From a virus, in the IMG/VR virus record IMGVR_UViG_3300040801_003977, positions 1 through 41,822 of that record: 41,822 nucleotides of DNA; one strand, written 5' to 3'. Shown one piece after another: positions 1 to 9,413 of this stretch (the first letter of the stretch is position 1; each line of letters opens with the position of its first letter). The position numbers and the translations under genes are program-made. Under the pieces are notes generated by a model that searched no databases, was not told where the DNA came from, and worked only from the letters and a program-made list of their open reading frames with translations.

Positions 1-1244
1 GCTGGGCCGAGCTTAAATTCGTCAAAGACAATTGTGAAAGCGTTGGTGTTTGTGTTGTTGACCTTGATTCTTAATTCAACTTGCTCAGTTGTACTTTCAA
101 GGTAAGCCACATAGTTAAATGTCGTAGCGCCTGAAACATTTAAAAGCTCTAGGTCATCAGCTTGGCCTGAATACAATACCGCAGAGTTGGTTACATCATA
201 AACTTCGACAATCAAGTCGCCTGATACATAACCACTTATAGGCTTGAACGCGAATGACCCAAAGTTAACCTTGCCTCTGTCGATTGGGTCGATTGTTTGG
301 GATGCTAATTTTATAAAATGACCGTTTCTATCGGCAGCGTCTTTAACTAATTTTAAAGAATTTGTCCCTTGCAGAACCTCACCAACCGTGGTCGTTACCG
401 ATAAAGTTAAGCCCGCACTTGCCGAGCCTGCGCCATCGTCAGTTAACCAAGAGCCAATTGTTGCCGACTCGAACTTGCTAGAATCTGTATCAACGTAGTT
501 TTTAGAGCCTTCGCCACCGCCACCGGAGCCAACTTGTCTTTCGATCCCATCGCTTGCTACCTTGTAAAGACTGCCATCGCTTTTAGCATAAACCTTTACA
601 GCCCCAGCGCTTGGGGTCGTGGGTGTTGTAATCTCTGTTAAAATCGCAGCATCACCAAAAGTTTTATTTGTTAAGGTCTGGACGTCGCTTGTGCCTACCA
701 CATCGCCAGTAGGTACAGCCTTGCCACTAACGGCAACGCCCGAGCCATCTCTTTGCAAGAACTTATTGGCGTCTCCGGCCTCGGTTTTTAGAGATGTAAG
801 AGCTAAGTCTTGAACCGTATTGTCATCGCCATCAATGGTCTTATTGGTAAGTGTTTGGGCATCATTTGTGCCCACAACGGAACCACTAATCCCATGCGCC
901 GTGGTCGCATTAACGTGAGAAACTAAATCAGAATCAATCGCTGCCGAATAGACTCGGTTCTCTTTAAGAGCCGCCTCGACATCTGTTGCCAAAATCGCTG
1001 AGGCGGTATTATCAAAATTTACATCATCGGACTTGACGTTAATAACCGTATTGTCATCACAGTCAATAGTCTTGTTGGTCAAAGTCTGAGCCTGATCAGT
1101 GTTGACCACGGTCCTCGCACTTGAGGAATCGTGATACTGCACCTGATTAGACGCCGCCGTGTTTATTAAAATCTCGCCACCTTTTGTGGGGGCTGAGCCT
1201 CTATCTTCTAACTGCGCATCAATGAGCTTAGACTTGACCTTCAT
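1..1244 (-). CDS. Tail-fibre-like protein, N-terminal 414 residues (continues across the window ends)
   Basis: The frame opens with ATG at 1244 and reaches base 1 without a stop. Two leftover bases (GC) join the T at 41822 to make an Ala codon, and the frame goes on to a stop at 41342, giving 574 residues in all. Three copies of a QTLTNKT motif (near residues 53, 130 and 189) and a Gly-rich linker near 239-246 are typical of phage tail-fibre or receptor-binding proteins. After the linker comes a beta-rich section that looks like a carbohydrate-binding or jelly-roll module and ends FDEFKLGP before the join. It lies directly after the decoration-like gene (3-base gap) in the late operon. The role as host-recognition fibre is inferred from motif style and position, not from a named family. 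Confidence 0.75.
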   Translation of the reverse strand, partial: MKVKSKLIDAQLEDRGSAPTKGGEILINTAASNQVQYHDSSSARTVVNTDQAQTLTNKTIDCDDNTVINVKSDDVNFDNTASAILATDVEAALKENRVYSAAIDSDLVSHVNATTAHGISGSVVGTNDAQTLTNKTIDGDDNTVQDLALTSLKTEAGDANKFLQRDGSGVAVSGKAVPTGDVVGTSDVQTLTNKTFGDAAILTEITTPTTPSAGAVKVYAKSDGSLYKVASDGIERQVGSGGGGEGSKNYVDTDSSKFESATIGSWLTDDGAGSASAGLTLSVTTTVGEVLQGTNSLKLVKDAADRNGHFIKLASQTIDPIDRGKVNFGSFAFKPISGYVSGDLIVEVYDVTNSAVLYSGQADDLELLNVSGATTFNYVAYLESTTEQVELRIKVNNTNTNAFTIVFDEFKLGP

Positions 1245-1247
1245 GAC

Positions 1248-1700
1248 CTATAGATCCCTTGCTGGAATAAATTCAACACATAAACGGAATTGACCTGCCG
1301 TTAAAGCTGCCACAGCTACCGTAATAGTAAGCTCAGAGTCAGCCGGCACTTCAATAGCCGTTGCACTTGAAGTAAGAGTCAATTTACCAGTGCCCGTGAA
1401 AGCCGCGTTATCAAAAGCCGTTGCTGCCACAAGTGCCGTCGAACCCGCCTTTACCGCAATCGTCGCCAAGCCGCCGCTATCGGGGTCGACAACTTTTTGC
1501 AGATAAATATCAGTTACGATAACCGCTTGATCAAACTTTGCACCTAGAGCAATGTCGCCCACAGCCCCACCAAGGGTAGCGAAATTGTAAGTCGCAGCAA
1601 TCACACCCTTACCTTTAGCCAAGCCATCGGCAATTCCATAAGCTTCAAAAGCACGAGTGGTGCGCTTTAAAGTTTCTTGTTGTTTTGTAGTTAAAGCCAT
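1248..1700 (-). CDS. Decoration-like or minor structural protein
   Basis: This 150-residue protein starts at an ATG preceded by GGAGATAAAAGAAA. It is rich in Ala, Thr, Val and Gly and contains alternating hydrophobic stretches that look like beta strands; there is no Cys-rich, membrane or enzymatic motif. It lies just after the major capsid gene and is separated from it by a hairpin terminator, which would let it be made at a different level from the capsid protein. Position and composition suggest a capsid decoration protein or another small virion component. I do not recognise a specific family. Confidence 0.7.
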   Translation of the reverse strand: MALTTKQQETLKRTTRAFEAYGIADGLAKGKGVIAATYNFATLGGAVGDIALGAKFDQAVIVTDIYLQKVVDPDSGGLATIAVKAGSTALVAATAFDNAAFTGTGKLTLTSSATAIEVPADSELTITVAVAALTAGQFRLCVEFIPARDL

Positions 1701-1719
1701 TTTCTTTTATCTCCATATA

Positions 1720-1768
1720 GAAAAGGCCCTATCCCGCCAGATCTTTCAAGCTAACGGGAAGGGCCTAA
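1720..1768 (-). terminator. Hairpin terminator after the major capsid gene
   Basis: On the minus strand a stem of AGGCCCT plus TCCCG pairs with CGGGA plus AGGGCCT, with one bulged base. It is followed by TTTTC. It sits 10 bases after the capsid gene stop and 20 bases before the next start codon, so it probably attenuates rather than ends late transcription. Confidence 0.75.
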
Positions 1769-1776
1769 ATTGTTAC

Positions 1777-3006
1777 TTAGAACGTAGGAACGCTGTGAAT
1801 GATACCGTGGTGAGAAGGCAAGACCACAAGGGCAGCTTCAAAACAAGTATCAACAATGTTCACAAGACCAGTGGTCTCACGCTTAACAAAGAACTCATTT
1901 CCGTTAGCGTCTTTATCACGCTTAAAGAAAGAGTTGCCGCAAAGGTGAATAGCAGACTTATCAAGAGCAAAAGCCGTATTCACATCGCAATCGCGAATCG
2001 CTACGAACTCAGCACTTCCGTCAGGACCAGTGATTGAAACATGGCGAAGACCATATCCAACCTTTTTAGTCTCGGCAGTGTAGCGCTTGTTGTTCTCTAG
2101 CCCAGCCGCGATGTACTGCATCCACTTCAAAGGAATAACAAGAATCTTGTCCATGCTTCCCTTACCTTGATCCATGATCTCGTAATAAGCAGAGAAAAGG
2201 TCATCAAGAAGAGTGGCCGTAGTAAAACCGCTTCCGTCGATAGAAAGAGCCTGCAAAGCGGGGTAAAGGCTTTTTTGATAGCCAAAATAGTTAGCAGATC
2301 CGCCAGCACTGTTTGGAAGCAAAATGCTCTTCAAAGACTGAGGAACATTGGCAGTACCTGGGTTATAAATCGCAGCACCCTGAGCTACAGTGTAGCCAGA
2401 AAGATCCACGTTAGAACCACCAGTTCGAGCGTCTTGAATGTGAAGCTCTTTAGTGTTCACATCAATACCAACAATGTAGCCAGTCGCTTCGGAGCTGTTC
2501 GCGTCATCAACAATGACCTTTTGACCAATGTTAAAACGGTGAGGATAAGAAACTTGAATCTTTCCACCCGCAGTTCCGTCGGCGATAGCCTTATCAATAG
2601 ATCCGTCACCAAAATAAGTAACAGAAACCATTTGGCTCATAAGCTCAGAGAAACGGTTTAAACGCTGAGGCATAATTTGAAGATAAGAACGCTTCATGTC
2701 CCCACCGTGACGGCGAAGGTCAGAATTGTTGAACTTCATTGTCCCCCAAAGCTCTTTAAGATCAGTCTTGGTGAGAGTCCCCATCAAAAGCTTATCTTCG
2801 GCGATATCGTTATCAGCCGTTAAAGAACCCCAAGAAAAGCTGGCAGCTTGGCCCGCTTCAAAAGGAATTTCCATGGTGCCACCATACCAGTCGGTTTTCT
2901 TTGGAACCCATTCAACAAACCAATTGTGACGCTTAAGTGTTTCTAAATGTAATTGCCAAGGCGTATAGCGCTTGAGCATATCGTTAAAAGTTACTGTAGT
3001 TGCCAT
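1777..3006 (-). CDS. Major capsid protein
   Basis: This 409-residue protein starts at an ATG with AGGAG nine bases upstream. Its length and its place after terminase, portal and a scaffold-like gene match a major capsid protein of an HK97-fold phage. The N-terminal part describes a region with many aromatic residues. A mid-protein insertion (about 150-215) is rich in Gly, Asp and Thr, as in capsid proteins with an inserted beta domain. The C-terminal third ends in a hydrophobic beta-like stretch. It is flanked by an operator-like palindrome upstream and a terminator downstream, so it may have its own promoter. The assignment rests on gene order, size and composition. Confidence 0.8.
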   Translation of the reverse strand: MATTVTFNDMLKRYTPWQLHLETLKRHNWFVEWVPKKTDWYGGTMEIPFEAGQAASFSWGSLTADNDIAEDKLLMGTLTKTDLKELWGTMKFNNSDLRRHGGDMKRSYLQIMPQRLNRFSELMSQMVSVTYFGDGSIDKAIADGTAGGKIQVSYPHRFNIGQKVIVDDANSSEATGYIVGIDVNTKELHIQDARTGGSNVDLSGYTVAQGAAIYNPGTANVPQSLKSILLPNSAGGSANYFGYQKSLYPALQALSIDGSGFTTATLLDDLFSAYYEIMDQGKGSMDKILVIPLKWMQYIAAGLENNKRYTAETKKVGYGLRHVSITGPDGSAEFVAIRDCDVNTAFALDKSAIHLCGNSFFKRDKDANGNEFFVKRETTGLVNIVDTCFEAALVVLPSHHGIIHSVPTF

Positions 3007-3027
3007 TTCGCAAGTCTCCTAAAAATG

Positions 3028-3043
3028 ATTAGTGTTTACTAAT
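3028..3043. promoter_or_regulatory. Operator-like palindrome upstream of the capsid gene
   Basis: ATTAGTGTTTACTAAT fits the recurring ATTAGY-N4-RCTAAT palindrome and lies 22 bases upstream of the capsid start codon. It is one of six such sites near gene starts or in intergenic DNA. A regulator bound here could tune capsid transcription. Confidence 0.5.
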
Positions 3044-3066
3044 GGGCTTAACCAAAAAAAAGCCCA
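3043..3066. repeat. Inverted repeat between scaffold and capsid genes
   Basis: TGGGCTT and AAGCCCA form a 7-bp stem with a 10-base loop. There is no U-run after either arm on the coding strand, so it is more likely an mRNA processing or stabilising hairpin than a terminator. Confidence 0.5.
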
Positions 3067-3069
3067 CGC

Positions 3070-4191
3070 TTAATTTACTTCGCCGCCGTACTCGCTCTGA
3101 TATATGGCTTTTATATCATCTAGAGTTCTAACGACTCTTTCCCCAGGTGAGTCCCCACTCCCGTCTATGGCAGGTATCACTGGAATTTCTCTATTCGTTT
3201 GTTTTTTTAAGGGAGCTTGCTGGCTCGGATTTTGTTGAGTTTGATTTTGAATCGGCTGATCACCCACCAAACTGCCCAAATTATATCTTTCAATAAACTC
3301 ATTGACAAGTGGGGTAGGGCGAATAAATCGCTTTTCTGTCTGATAAATTTGCTCTCCCCGCATCAAGCACTCATTTAAAAAGGCACCTGCCCCATATTTT
3401 GAATCATATGCCTCGACTATGGCCGTGACTTTTGGGTCTTGAAACACTTGTTGAAACTCGTTTTGCGTCTCGCTCATCAATTGCTGCTCTCTTTGTTGTT
3501 CCGTTCTTTGAAAGCGCATTTCAAGCTCTTGGATCTTGCGATCGCGCTCGCTCAGCTCATTTTGAGCCTGCAATTGGTCTGGACTTAAGGTGGCCTTTTC
3601 ATAGGCTAATTTTATTAATTCCTGATCGGAATAGCCGAAACCACGCACCAAATCCTGCAAGGTGGGCTTGGGAAGGCCAACTTTTTCAAATGCGGCCTTA
3701 TAATCTTTCAACTCCGTTTTCTCAAGAAACTGATTCACATCCTGACTTAAGGCTTGATAGCTCTCTTGAGCCTTTAGCCCTTCGGCTTTAACGATTTCAA
3801 GTCCCTTTGCCTTAGTGAAAAGATCGACGTAGAACTCTTGTTTTTCGGGAGAGTCGATGAGTCCTTTGAGCTCTTCGGGCATATCGAACTTTTTTCCTCG
3901 AAAGGAATATTGGAGTTCTGGCTCAAACTTGGGGGCTTCGGCTTCGATTTTCTCGGAGCCTTCAATTTCTCCTCCAGCATTTTCTTCCGCTTGAGTGCCT
4001 TCTCCTTGTTCTGCCTTTTCTTCTCCTGCAAGCCCTTCCGCTTTAACTTCGGACTCAACTTTTTCTTGCCCATCTTCCTTGTCCACTTTCTCGATAAAAT
4101 CCGCGATTGGATCTTTCGACTCAACCGACTCGACCACATCTTGTGGCTGATTCATGTCTAGCGTTTCAGTCTCTTGCTCTTGAATTTCCAT
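3070..4191 (-). CDS. Scaffolding protein
   Basis: This 373-residue protein is very rich in Glu, Lys and Gln. Its first 100 residues are strongly acidic and low in complexity, and its middle (about 205-245) is a likely coiled coil. This is the usual make-up of a phage scaffold, which fills the procapsid and is then released or degraded. It starts at an ATG with AAAGGAGA upstream and lies between the portal gene and the capsid gene, the expected place. No catalytic protease motif is visible, so a maturation protease is less likely. Confidence 0.8.
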   Translation of the reverse strand: MEIQEQETETLDMNQPQDVVESVESKDPIADFIEKVDKEDGQEKVESEVKAEGLAGEEKAEQGEGTQAEENAGGEIEGSEKIEAEAPKFEPELQYSFRGKKFDMPEELKGLIDSPEKQEFYVDLFTKAKGLEIVKAEGLKAQESYQALSQDVNQFLEKTELKDYKAAFEKVGLPKPTLQDLVRGFGYSDQELIKLAYEKATLSPDQLQAQNELSERDRKIQELEMRFQRTEQQREQQLMSETQNEFQQVFQDPKVTAIVEAYDSKYGAGAFLNECLMRGEQIYQTEKRFIRPTPLVNEFIERYNLGSLVGDQPIQNQTQQNPSQQAPLKKQTNREIPVIPAIDGSGDSPGERVVRTLDDIKAIYQSEYGGEVN

Positions 4192-4208
4192 GCCTTTTTT
4201 CTCCTTTT

Positions 4209-6479
4209 TTAAAATGGAAGGGTCGGCTGAACGCCACCACTCATTTGTTGTATAATCTCATCTGTAGGCCCCATGGGCTGACCCATCCCCATTGAAGGGT
4301 CTTGGCCGGCCATTATCTGAGCTTGAGTCTGCATATCGGCAATCTCACTTAAGCGCTCTTGCAAAAGCCCCTGATCCCCAAGTCTTTTTTCAAGCCACTC
4401 CAAAGCATCTTGCGGTAATTGCAAGCGTCGAACTTTGGTCGGATCATTGGGATCACTAGGACGATACACGTCACATCTAACCAATGCTCCGCCACTTGGG
4501 ACCATGCCAGCGTTAGCGTCTCTGATCTCATCGGCAGCTTGCTGCAAGACTTGCTCGTGTTCCATTTTCTTTTGTTCAAACATTTGCTGAATCTCTGGCG
4601 AAAGATTTGGAAAGTCCTTTTGTTTCATGCGATCAACAAGCATTTTGATATACATCTCGTGATTGTCATACTTGCCAGCCCCCACATACTGACCGCGCTC
4701 AAGAGCCAAGATATCGCTCTCGATATTCTTTAGATCAATAGTGATATGCTTAAAGGCGTGATGGCGATTAAGTATCGGGAATTGAGACAAAAGAGAGTTC
4801 ATTGTCTGATCATCAAGATTTTTTCCCGCATACTGGAGAATGGTCTCAAGTTCAATGACCTTACCCATCTGAGATTCAAGATCGGCTGACACCTCTTCTA
4901 ATTTCATCATGTAATCAAGGCGATTGATTTGCTCAAACTCTGCAAATAGGCCAGCGTTCTCAGGCCCCAAGAGATTAGCAAAGCGCTCTTCATCCATGTA
5001 CTTTTGCTCTAAGAAAAGATAAGTGGTGGCAACACTCTTAAGATAGCGCTCAAATTTGCCCGCAGGCTTTGTGAAAATGATCTTTTGCCTTTGCATTTTA
5101 TAAATCTCAGCTTTTGGATCAAAGGCTTGAGCCGTGGGGTTTTTATTCTCAGGCACATTTAAAAGGCGATAAATCTCAGAGATATTGTGCTCTAAATAAT
5201 TGACGAATTGCTCACCCGCGCGACCTGGAATAACTTGCGCAGTTCCGGTTGTGTAATAAGTTCTAATTCCTGGCTGATCAATTCCGCGCTCAAACTTAGA
5301 ACCTTTATTTAAAATGACCTTATCATCGCCGATTGTTAATTGGTGTTCAGTTATTTTGGAAGCACAGCGATTGACCTCAATTTGGGACGGGCGAACTCGC
5401 TTAATGGGTGAAAAGCCACGAGCAGAACTTTCAAATCTTTCGTTTCCTTCCCACTTAATGGGATAAGACACTTCTCCAAACTCACCAAAAGGAATGGTTC
5501 CCTCAAAAAGCTTTCCATAATCAGTCCAAATGACAAAATAACCTTTCGGGTATTTAGGGGACTGGCGAAAGTAAATTTCCTTTAAAAGGGAGTGACCCTC
5601 TTTTTCTTCAAAGGAGCCTGAGCCAGAGTTAAAAACTCTAAAGGTCGTGTTGTGTGAGCCCTTAATTTTATCAAGGGCTTCCTGCTTTTCCTCATCACTT
5701 AATTTATCAGCGCGTTTAATCAGGCCCTTTAAAATATCGTTTGAGATCATTTTTCGATAAATAAGCCAAGGGGACTCATTCATGTCTCGAGCGGATTTAC
5801 ATCTTAAAAGATCAAAGGCAGGGATTCGCTCTATAACGGTCTGACCATAAAAGTCGGCCTTTGTTTCATCTGGCACTGGCTCATGGGGGATTTGCTGCCC
5901 CATAATGTCAATAGAAAAAGGCTCAAGCGTTACTTCTCCATTTGGCCCCTTAAAAACGGGGAAAGACTGATCCCCCATGACTTCAACTTTTTGGCGAAAA
6001 CCCTTAATGCCACCCTTTAAAGGATGCCAATAGATTTTGCAAGCGACCTCTCCAAGCTCCATGAAGTTATCTAGAGAGCGCTCAACAAAATCACTCCAGT
6101 TGTTCTTTTCTTTCCCGCACTTTAAAACTTGGCGAGCGATCTCTGCCGCCTTTTGATGGCGTAATTCATTCTCAACCACAGGATAGGGGAGAACATCTGG
6201 CACCATAGAGGCCAAAGTATCTTTCAAATCATTCACAGCTTTTTGAGTGTGGTTTTTTACAAGACGAATACGACGGGACTTTTTAACATCCATATCGCGC
6301 AAGTTTCGGGAAAGACCGCGCCCTACGGTTCTTTCGTAATGCTTTCCGTTCATGATCAGTATATTGGATCGCATTTCGGCAAAAACGTCAGAGTCGCAGG
6401 TCTCGCCCTCACTATAATAAGATTCTAATTTACCGACTTCTAACTCTTTCTGAATATCATCGTCGTCGTTATAATTCAT
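4209..6479 (-). CDS. Portal protein (P22-like length)
   Basis: This protein of about 756 residues would form the dodecameric portal ring at the capsid vertex through which DNA is packaged and ejected. Its length and its position after large terminase match the long portals of P22-type podoviruses. An acidic start is followed by a charged helical region, and the tail end is rich in Gln, Met, Gly and Pro. I chose the ATG at 6479, which overlaps the stop of the preceding gene by 11 bases and has GGGAG and AGGA upstream. A start at 6497 would add only six residues and has no better ribosome binding site. Confidence 0.85.
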   Translation of the reverse strand: MNYNDDDDIQKELEVGKLESYYSEGETCDSDVFAEMRSNILIMNGKHYERTVGRGLSRNLRDMDVKKSRRIRLVKNHTQKAVNDLKDTLASMVPDVLPYPVVENELRHQKAAEIARQVLKCGKEKNNWSDFVERSLDNFMELGEVACKIYWHPLKGGIKGFRQKVEVMGDQSFPVFKGPNGEVTLEPFSIDIMGQQIPHEPVPDETKADFYGQTVIERIPAFDLLRCKSARDMNESPWLIYRKMISNDILKGLIKRADKLSDEEKQEALDKIKGSHNTTFRVFNSGSGSFEEKEGHSLLKEIYFRQSPKYPKGYFVIWTDYGKLFEGTIPFGEFGEVSYPIKWEGNERFESSARGFSPIKRVRPSQIEVNRCASKITEHQLTIGDDKVILNKGSKFERGIDQPGIRTYYTTGTAQVIPGRAGEQFVNYLEHNISEIYRLLNVPENKNPTAQAFDPKAEIYKMQRQKIIFTKPAGKFERYLKSVATTYLFLEQKYMDEERFANLLGPENAGLFAEFEQINRLDYMMKLEEVSADLESQMGKVIELETILQYAGKNLDDQTMNSLLSQFPILNRHHAFKHITIDLKNIESDILALERGQYVGAGKYDNHEMYIKMLVDRMKQKDFPNLSPEIQQMFEQKKMEHEQVLQQAADEIRDANAGMVPSGGALVRCDVYRPSDPNDPTKVRRLQLPQDALEWLEKRLGDQGLLQERLSEIADMQTQAQIMAGQDPSMGMGQPMGPTDEIIQQMSGGVQPTLPF

Positions 6480-6807
6480 CGTCCTGATCTCCCTCATAGG
6501 CCATTATTTTTTCATCATCGGCCTTTAATAAGTTTTCTTGCCAAGCTGTGGGATCAGTTAGGTGAAGCATTTCCTCTTCGAGCATTTTATCCATTTCCTG
6601 CTCAAGCTCTTTTTGCTCTTTTAAAATTTCGGGATCTATTTCTTTTAAATTCAAAAACTCAGGCTCTTTAGGCCCTTGCTCATAAGAAACAACATCGCCA
6701 AACTTTACCCTCACCAAGTCCACAAGCTCTATTTCTTTAACACCGCTCTGAGAACACTTCTCGATGAGCTTCCCCAGTTTTACCATATCAATTTGATTTT
6801 TAGTCAT
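6469..6807 (-). CDS. Small acidic protein between terminase and portal
   Basis: This 112-residue protein is rich in Glu, Lys and Leu, with a likely helical coiled segment around residues 50-85. Its ATG shares one base with the terminase stop codon (TAATG) and has AGAGGG upstream, so it is translationally coupled to terminase. I do not recognise a family. Its place between TerL and portal suggests a packaging or assembly accessory role, but nothing in the sequence shows this. Confidence 0.7.
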   Translation of the reverse strand: MTKNQIDMVKLGKLIEKCSQSGVKEIELVDLVRVKFGDVVSYEQGPKEPEFLNLKEIDPEILKEQKELEQEMDKMLEEEMLHLTDPTAWQENLLKADDEKIMAYEGDQDDEL

Positions 6808-9413
6808 TAGAAGCCCTCTAAAAGTTCATTCATCTCATCCACATCACGCTCCCAATTCAAGTCATCCTCGGGCGCGTCTTTGGCGGGGTTTTCATGTCGT
6901 GTTGTTATCTTCCAAGAATCGTCTTCCTTTTTCTTACCGTCGTCATGTGTTAGAAGTATGGCGTCGAAGTTCCACTGAATGGAAGAAAGAGAGTAGCGAC
7001 AAGAATCAATCGCGTCGTCCTCGGCATGAGACTTATGCGTATTGGTTTTCAAATATTCCAATTCAAAAATAAGCTCATCGGTCTGCGGGCCCTCTTCAAT
7101 AAAATACATCTGATTTTTAAAAAGCGTATTCATCAAATCAAAGCCAAAATCCCGAGCCTTATCGGCGGGGCGAAAGGCAAGACCTGCGGCCTGAGACCGC
7201 AATAAAAACTCCTTTGAGTGCCAATCGTAAAAATTGGCAGTCATGTTAAGCCCCTTTGTCATCTCGATATATTTATTCAAGATGTCACTTGTCATAGTCG
7301 GCGTGAAACGATTGCCCTTCCAAAACTTATAGACCTTGCCTTGGGTGAAGGTGGGATTGACCGCGGTGATCGTGATTGCTGCCGGATGATTGTCGGTCCC
7401 GCCCATTCCAATATCAACGCCACCATAAAAGAGCCAGCTTTGCGGCGTGGGTGTAGCCTCACGCACGTTCCGATAGCGCGAAAAAGAAGGGAAGGCTAAG
7501 CCATCATCACTTACAAAGCGCCCGTGAATACGTTTATCAATCTCACGCGGAGAAGAGCAAAGTGCTTTTCTTCTCGCAATCTCATTGTCATCAAAAGGAG
7601 AAGGGGAGCCATCGGCATAGTATTTACAGTCATACTCTAGCGACACTTGTCTTTTAAAGGCGTGGGGAAACTTCTCATTGGGCTTTCCTTGAAGCTCGAT
7701 GACATCATACCACTCCTTTTGCCCGAGGGTAGCGGTAAAGGCCATTGAGAATATGCCCTCGGTCACCATGATTCGCTGAGAGATCTCATCGTAAAGCTCA
7801 AATGGGATTTCCTCATCGACAAAAACGGCATCAACCGTTGAGCTTTGAAAGTCCTGCCGCCATGTCTTAAAAATAAGAAATACGCCGGTATTGAATTGAA
7901 CTTTGACCGATCCCTTGCCATCCCGAATTTCGGTCCAGCCATACTGAGGGTGTCCTTTCATGGATCCACGGGGCATGAACTCCGACCATTTCTGTTGCCA
8001 CTCTTCGACCACTTTATTTCCGTCGGGATAAATGTACCAGAAAACCTTGGGCTCTCTTTTCGGGAAAAATTTGGCCCATTTAGTGGGATCAGTGGCAAGA
8101 TCAATCATGTGGCGGATTTGAAAGCTTGAATTATGAGTTACTATATACTCTCGACCCGCCAAAAAAGAGCCATCTTCATTCTCAACGGTTATACACTTTG
8201 AAGATTTATTACCGATGGGGCGTATCGAGTAAATAACTCTTTGATGTTTATAGCGCCCTGGCTTTTTCCAGCGATCCTTCTTTCTTTCCGATAAGCGAAA
8301 TGGATTAAACTCAGAGAAAAGGGCAATCTGATAACAGTCGGAACATTGGATATATTCCCCGTCTTTATTTTTGTATCCCGCCGGGCGAAGAGTAATCTGG
8401 GCCATACATCCTAACGAATTGGCAAGCTCCTTAAAATCATCGGCAAGCCTTTTTGAGATTGTCGAGTAGGTGCAATGATTGCCACGAATCCCGACCGTCC
8501 CATCGGTATCCATAAGACCCGCTAAAAGTGACATTCTTTGCTGAATGCTCCCTTGCATATAGATCGGCGGTATTCTCTTCTCTCCTGAGCGAACATCAAG
8601 CTCAAGCTCTTTAATATCTTGAGCAATAAAACCAAGGCCAAGAGTCTGGGCGTGGCGCTCATCGCGAGTGCGAACCGTCGCGCCTTCATTAACTAATAAA
8701 CTAATAATTTTTTTGTCATCAAGGTTTACGCAAATGGTTTTACCTGGGCTAGACAAACTCCCATCGCCAATAATAAGACCCACAATATAGGGATCAATGG
8801 GCAGATCTTTTTCATCATACTCAACGGGCTCGCACATGGGAATGACATAGCGATTCTTTGCGCAATCTTTGAGCTTGCCATCATAGCAATGCTCGTAGAT
8901 CTCCTTGGTCGAGCGCACCTGCCACTTTTGATAATTTGGATTCTCCCACGTTTCGCCAAAGTTTTTTGATCTTGCCCATGCTGCCTTATAATCTTTCCGA
9001 AACCTTTCCTCTGGCCCCATACATATCCAATCATGGCTCTGGCCTGCCACAATAGAATCGCCATCATCAAAGGTGATTTCATAGCAAAGATCATCACCCT
9101 CAAAAGGAATTGCTATAACCTTTGTCTTCTTACCATCGCGACCAAAGACATAATCGCCAACTTGAATATCGCCCATGAGCCTAAAGCCATCGGGTGTCGG
9201 GATAGGAGTCGTGGGGACCAGGGCTTTTCCGGCCTGGTTACCAGAGCATATAAACTTCATTCGATTGGTCGAGTTCCAATAATCAACGGCCCACTGATAG
9301 GGCTTATAGGAGAAGAGGTGAGGAAGCTCCTCTTTGAGGCGGAGTTGTTTTTGGAGATCAACGGCCTCTTTATAGAGCGCCATTTTTTGGAGATTCTTAT
9401 AATTTATCGCCAC
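6807..9413 (-). CDS. terL: Terminase large subunit with an in-frame intein
   Basis: The precursor is 868 residues; removing residues 64-428 leaves a 503-residue terminase, the normal size. The intein interrupts the Walker A motif exactly: GNQAGK before it and SSFQ after it rejoin as GNQAGKSS. Walker B is visible as DAVFVDEE (about 528-535) and the C-terminal nuclease begins with GGVDIG (about 665). TerL hydrolyses ATP to push DNA into the procapsid through the portal and cuts the concatemer. The start is a GTG overlapping the previous gene by 17 bases, with GGAAAAAG upstream. Splicing is needed for an active ATPase. Confidence 0.95.
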   Translation of the reverse strand: MAINYKNLQKMALYKEAVDLQKQLRLKEELPHLFSYKPYQWAVDYWNSTNRMKFICSGNQAGKALVPTTPIPTPDGFRLMGDIQVGDYVFGRDGKKTKVIAIPFEGDDLCYEITFDDGDSIVAGQSHDWICMGPEERFRKDYKAAWARSKNFGETWENPNYQKWQVRSTKEIYEHCYDGKLKDCAKNRYVIPMCEPVEYDEKDLPIDPYIVGLIIGDGSLSSPGKTICVNLDDKKIISLLVNEGATVRTRDERHAQTLGLGFIAQDIKELELDVRSGEKRIPPIYMQGSIQQRMSLLAGLMDTDGTVGIRGNHCTYSTISKRLADDFKELANSLGCMAQITLRPAGYKNKDGEYIQCSDCYQIALFSEFNPFRLSERKKDRWKKPGRYKHQRVIYSIRPIGNKSSKCITVENEDGSFLAGREYIVTHNSSFQIRHMIDLATDPTKWAKFFPKREPKVFWYIYPDGNKVVEEWQQKWSEFMPRGSMKGHPQYGWTEIRDGKGSVKVQFNTGVFLIFKTWRQDFQSSTVDAVFVDEEIPFELYDEISQRIMVTEGIFSMAFTATLGQKEWYDVIELQGKPNEKFPHAFKRQVSLEYDCKYYADGSPSPFDDNEIARRKALCSSPREIDKRIHGRFVSDDGLAFPSFSRYRNVREATPTPQSWLFYGGVDIGMGGTDNHPAAITITAVNPTFTQGKVYKFWKGNRFTPTMTSDILNKYIEMTKGLNMTANFYDWHSKEFLLRSQAAGLAFRPADKARDFGFDLMNTLFKNQMYFIEEGPQTDELIFELEYLKTNTHKSHAEDDAIDSCRYSLSSIQWNFDAILLTHDDGKKKEDDSWKITTRHENPAKDAPEDDLNWERDVDEMNELLEGF
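8130..9224 (-). other. Class 3 intein with LAGLIDADG homing endonuclease inside TerL
   Basis: The 365-residue insert starts with Ala (residue 64 of the precursor) rather than Cys or Ser, and ends VTHN followed by Ser. It carries the three residues that define class 3 inteins: Trp in the block B region (SHDW, 129), Cys in block F (KCITV, 407) and Thr before the final His-Asn (426). In this class the block F Cys does the first attack. Two LAGLIDADG motifs, VGLIIGDG (211-218) and LAGLMDTDG (297-305), mark a homing endonuclease domain that could spread the intein into empty terL alleles. Both halves look intact. Confidence 0.9.

Noticed and set aside
3432-4161. Plus-strand frames opposite the scaffold gene
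   Set aside because: They are shadows of an acidic, low-complexity gene and lack ribosome binding sites.
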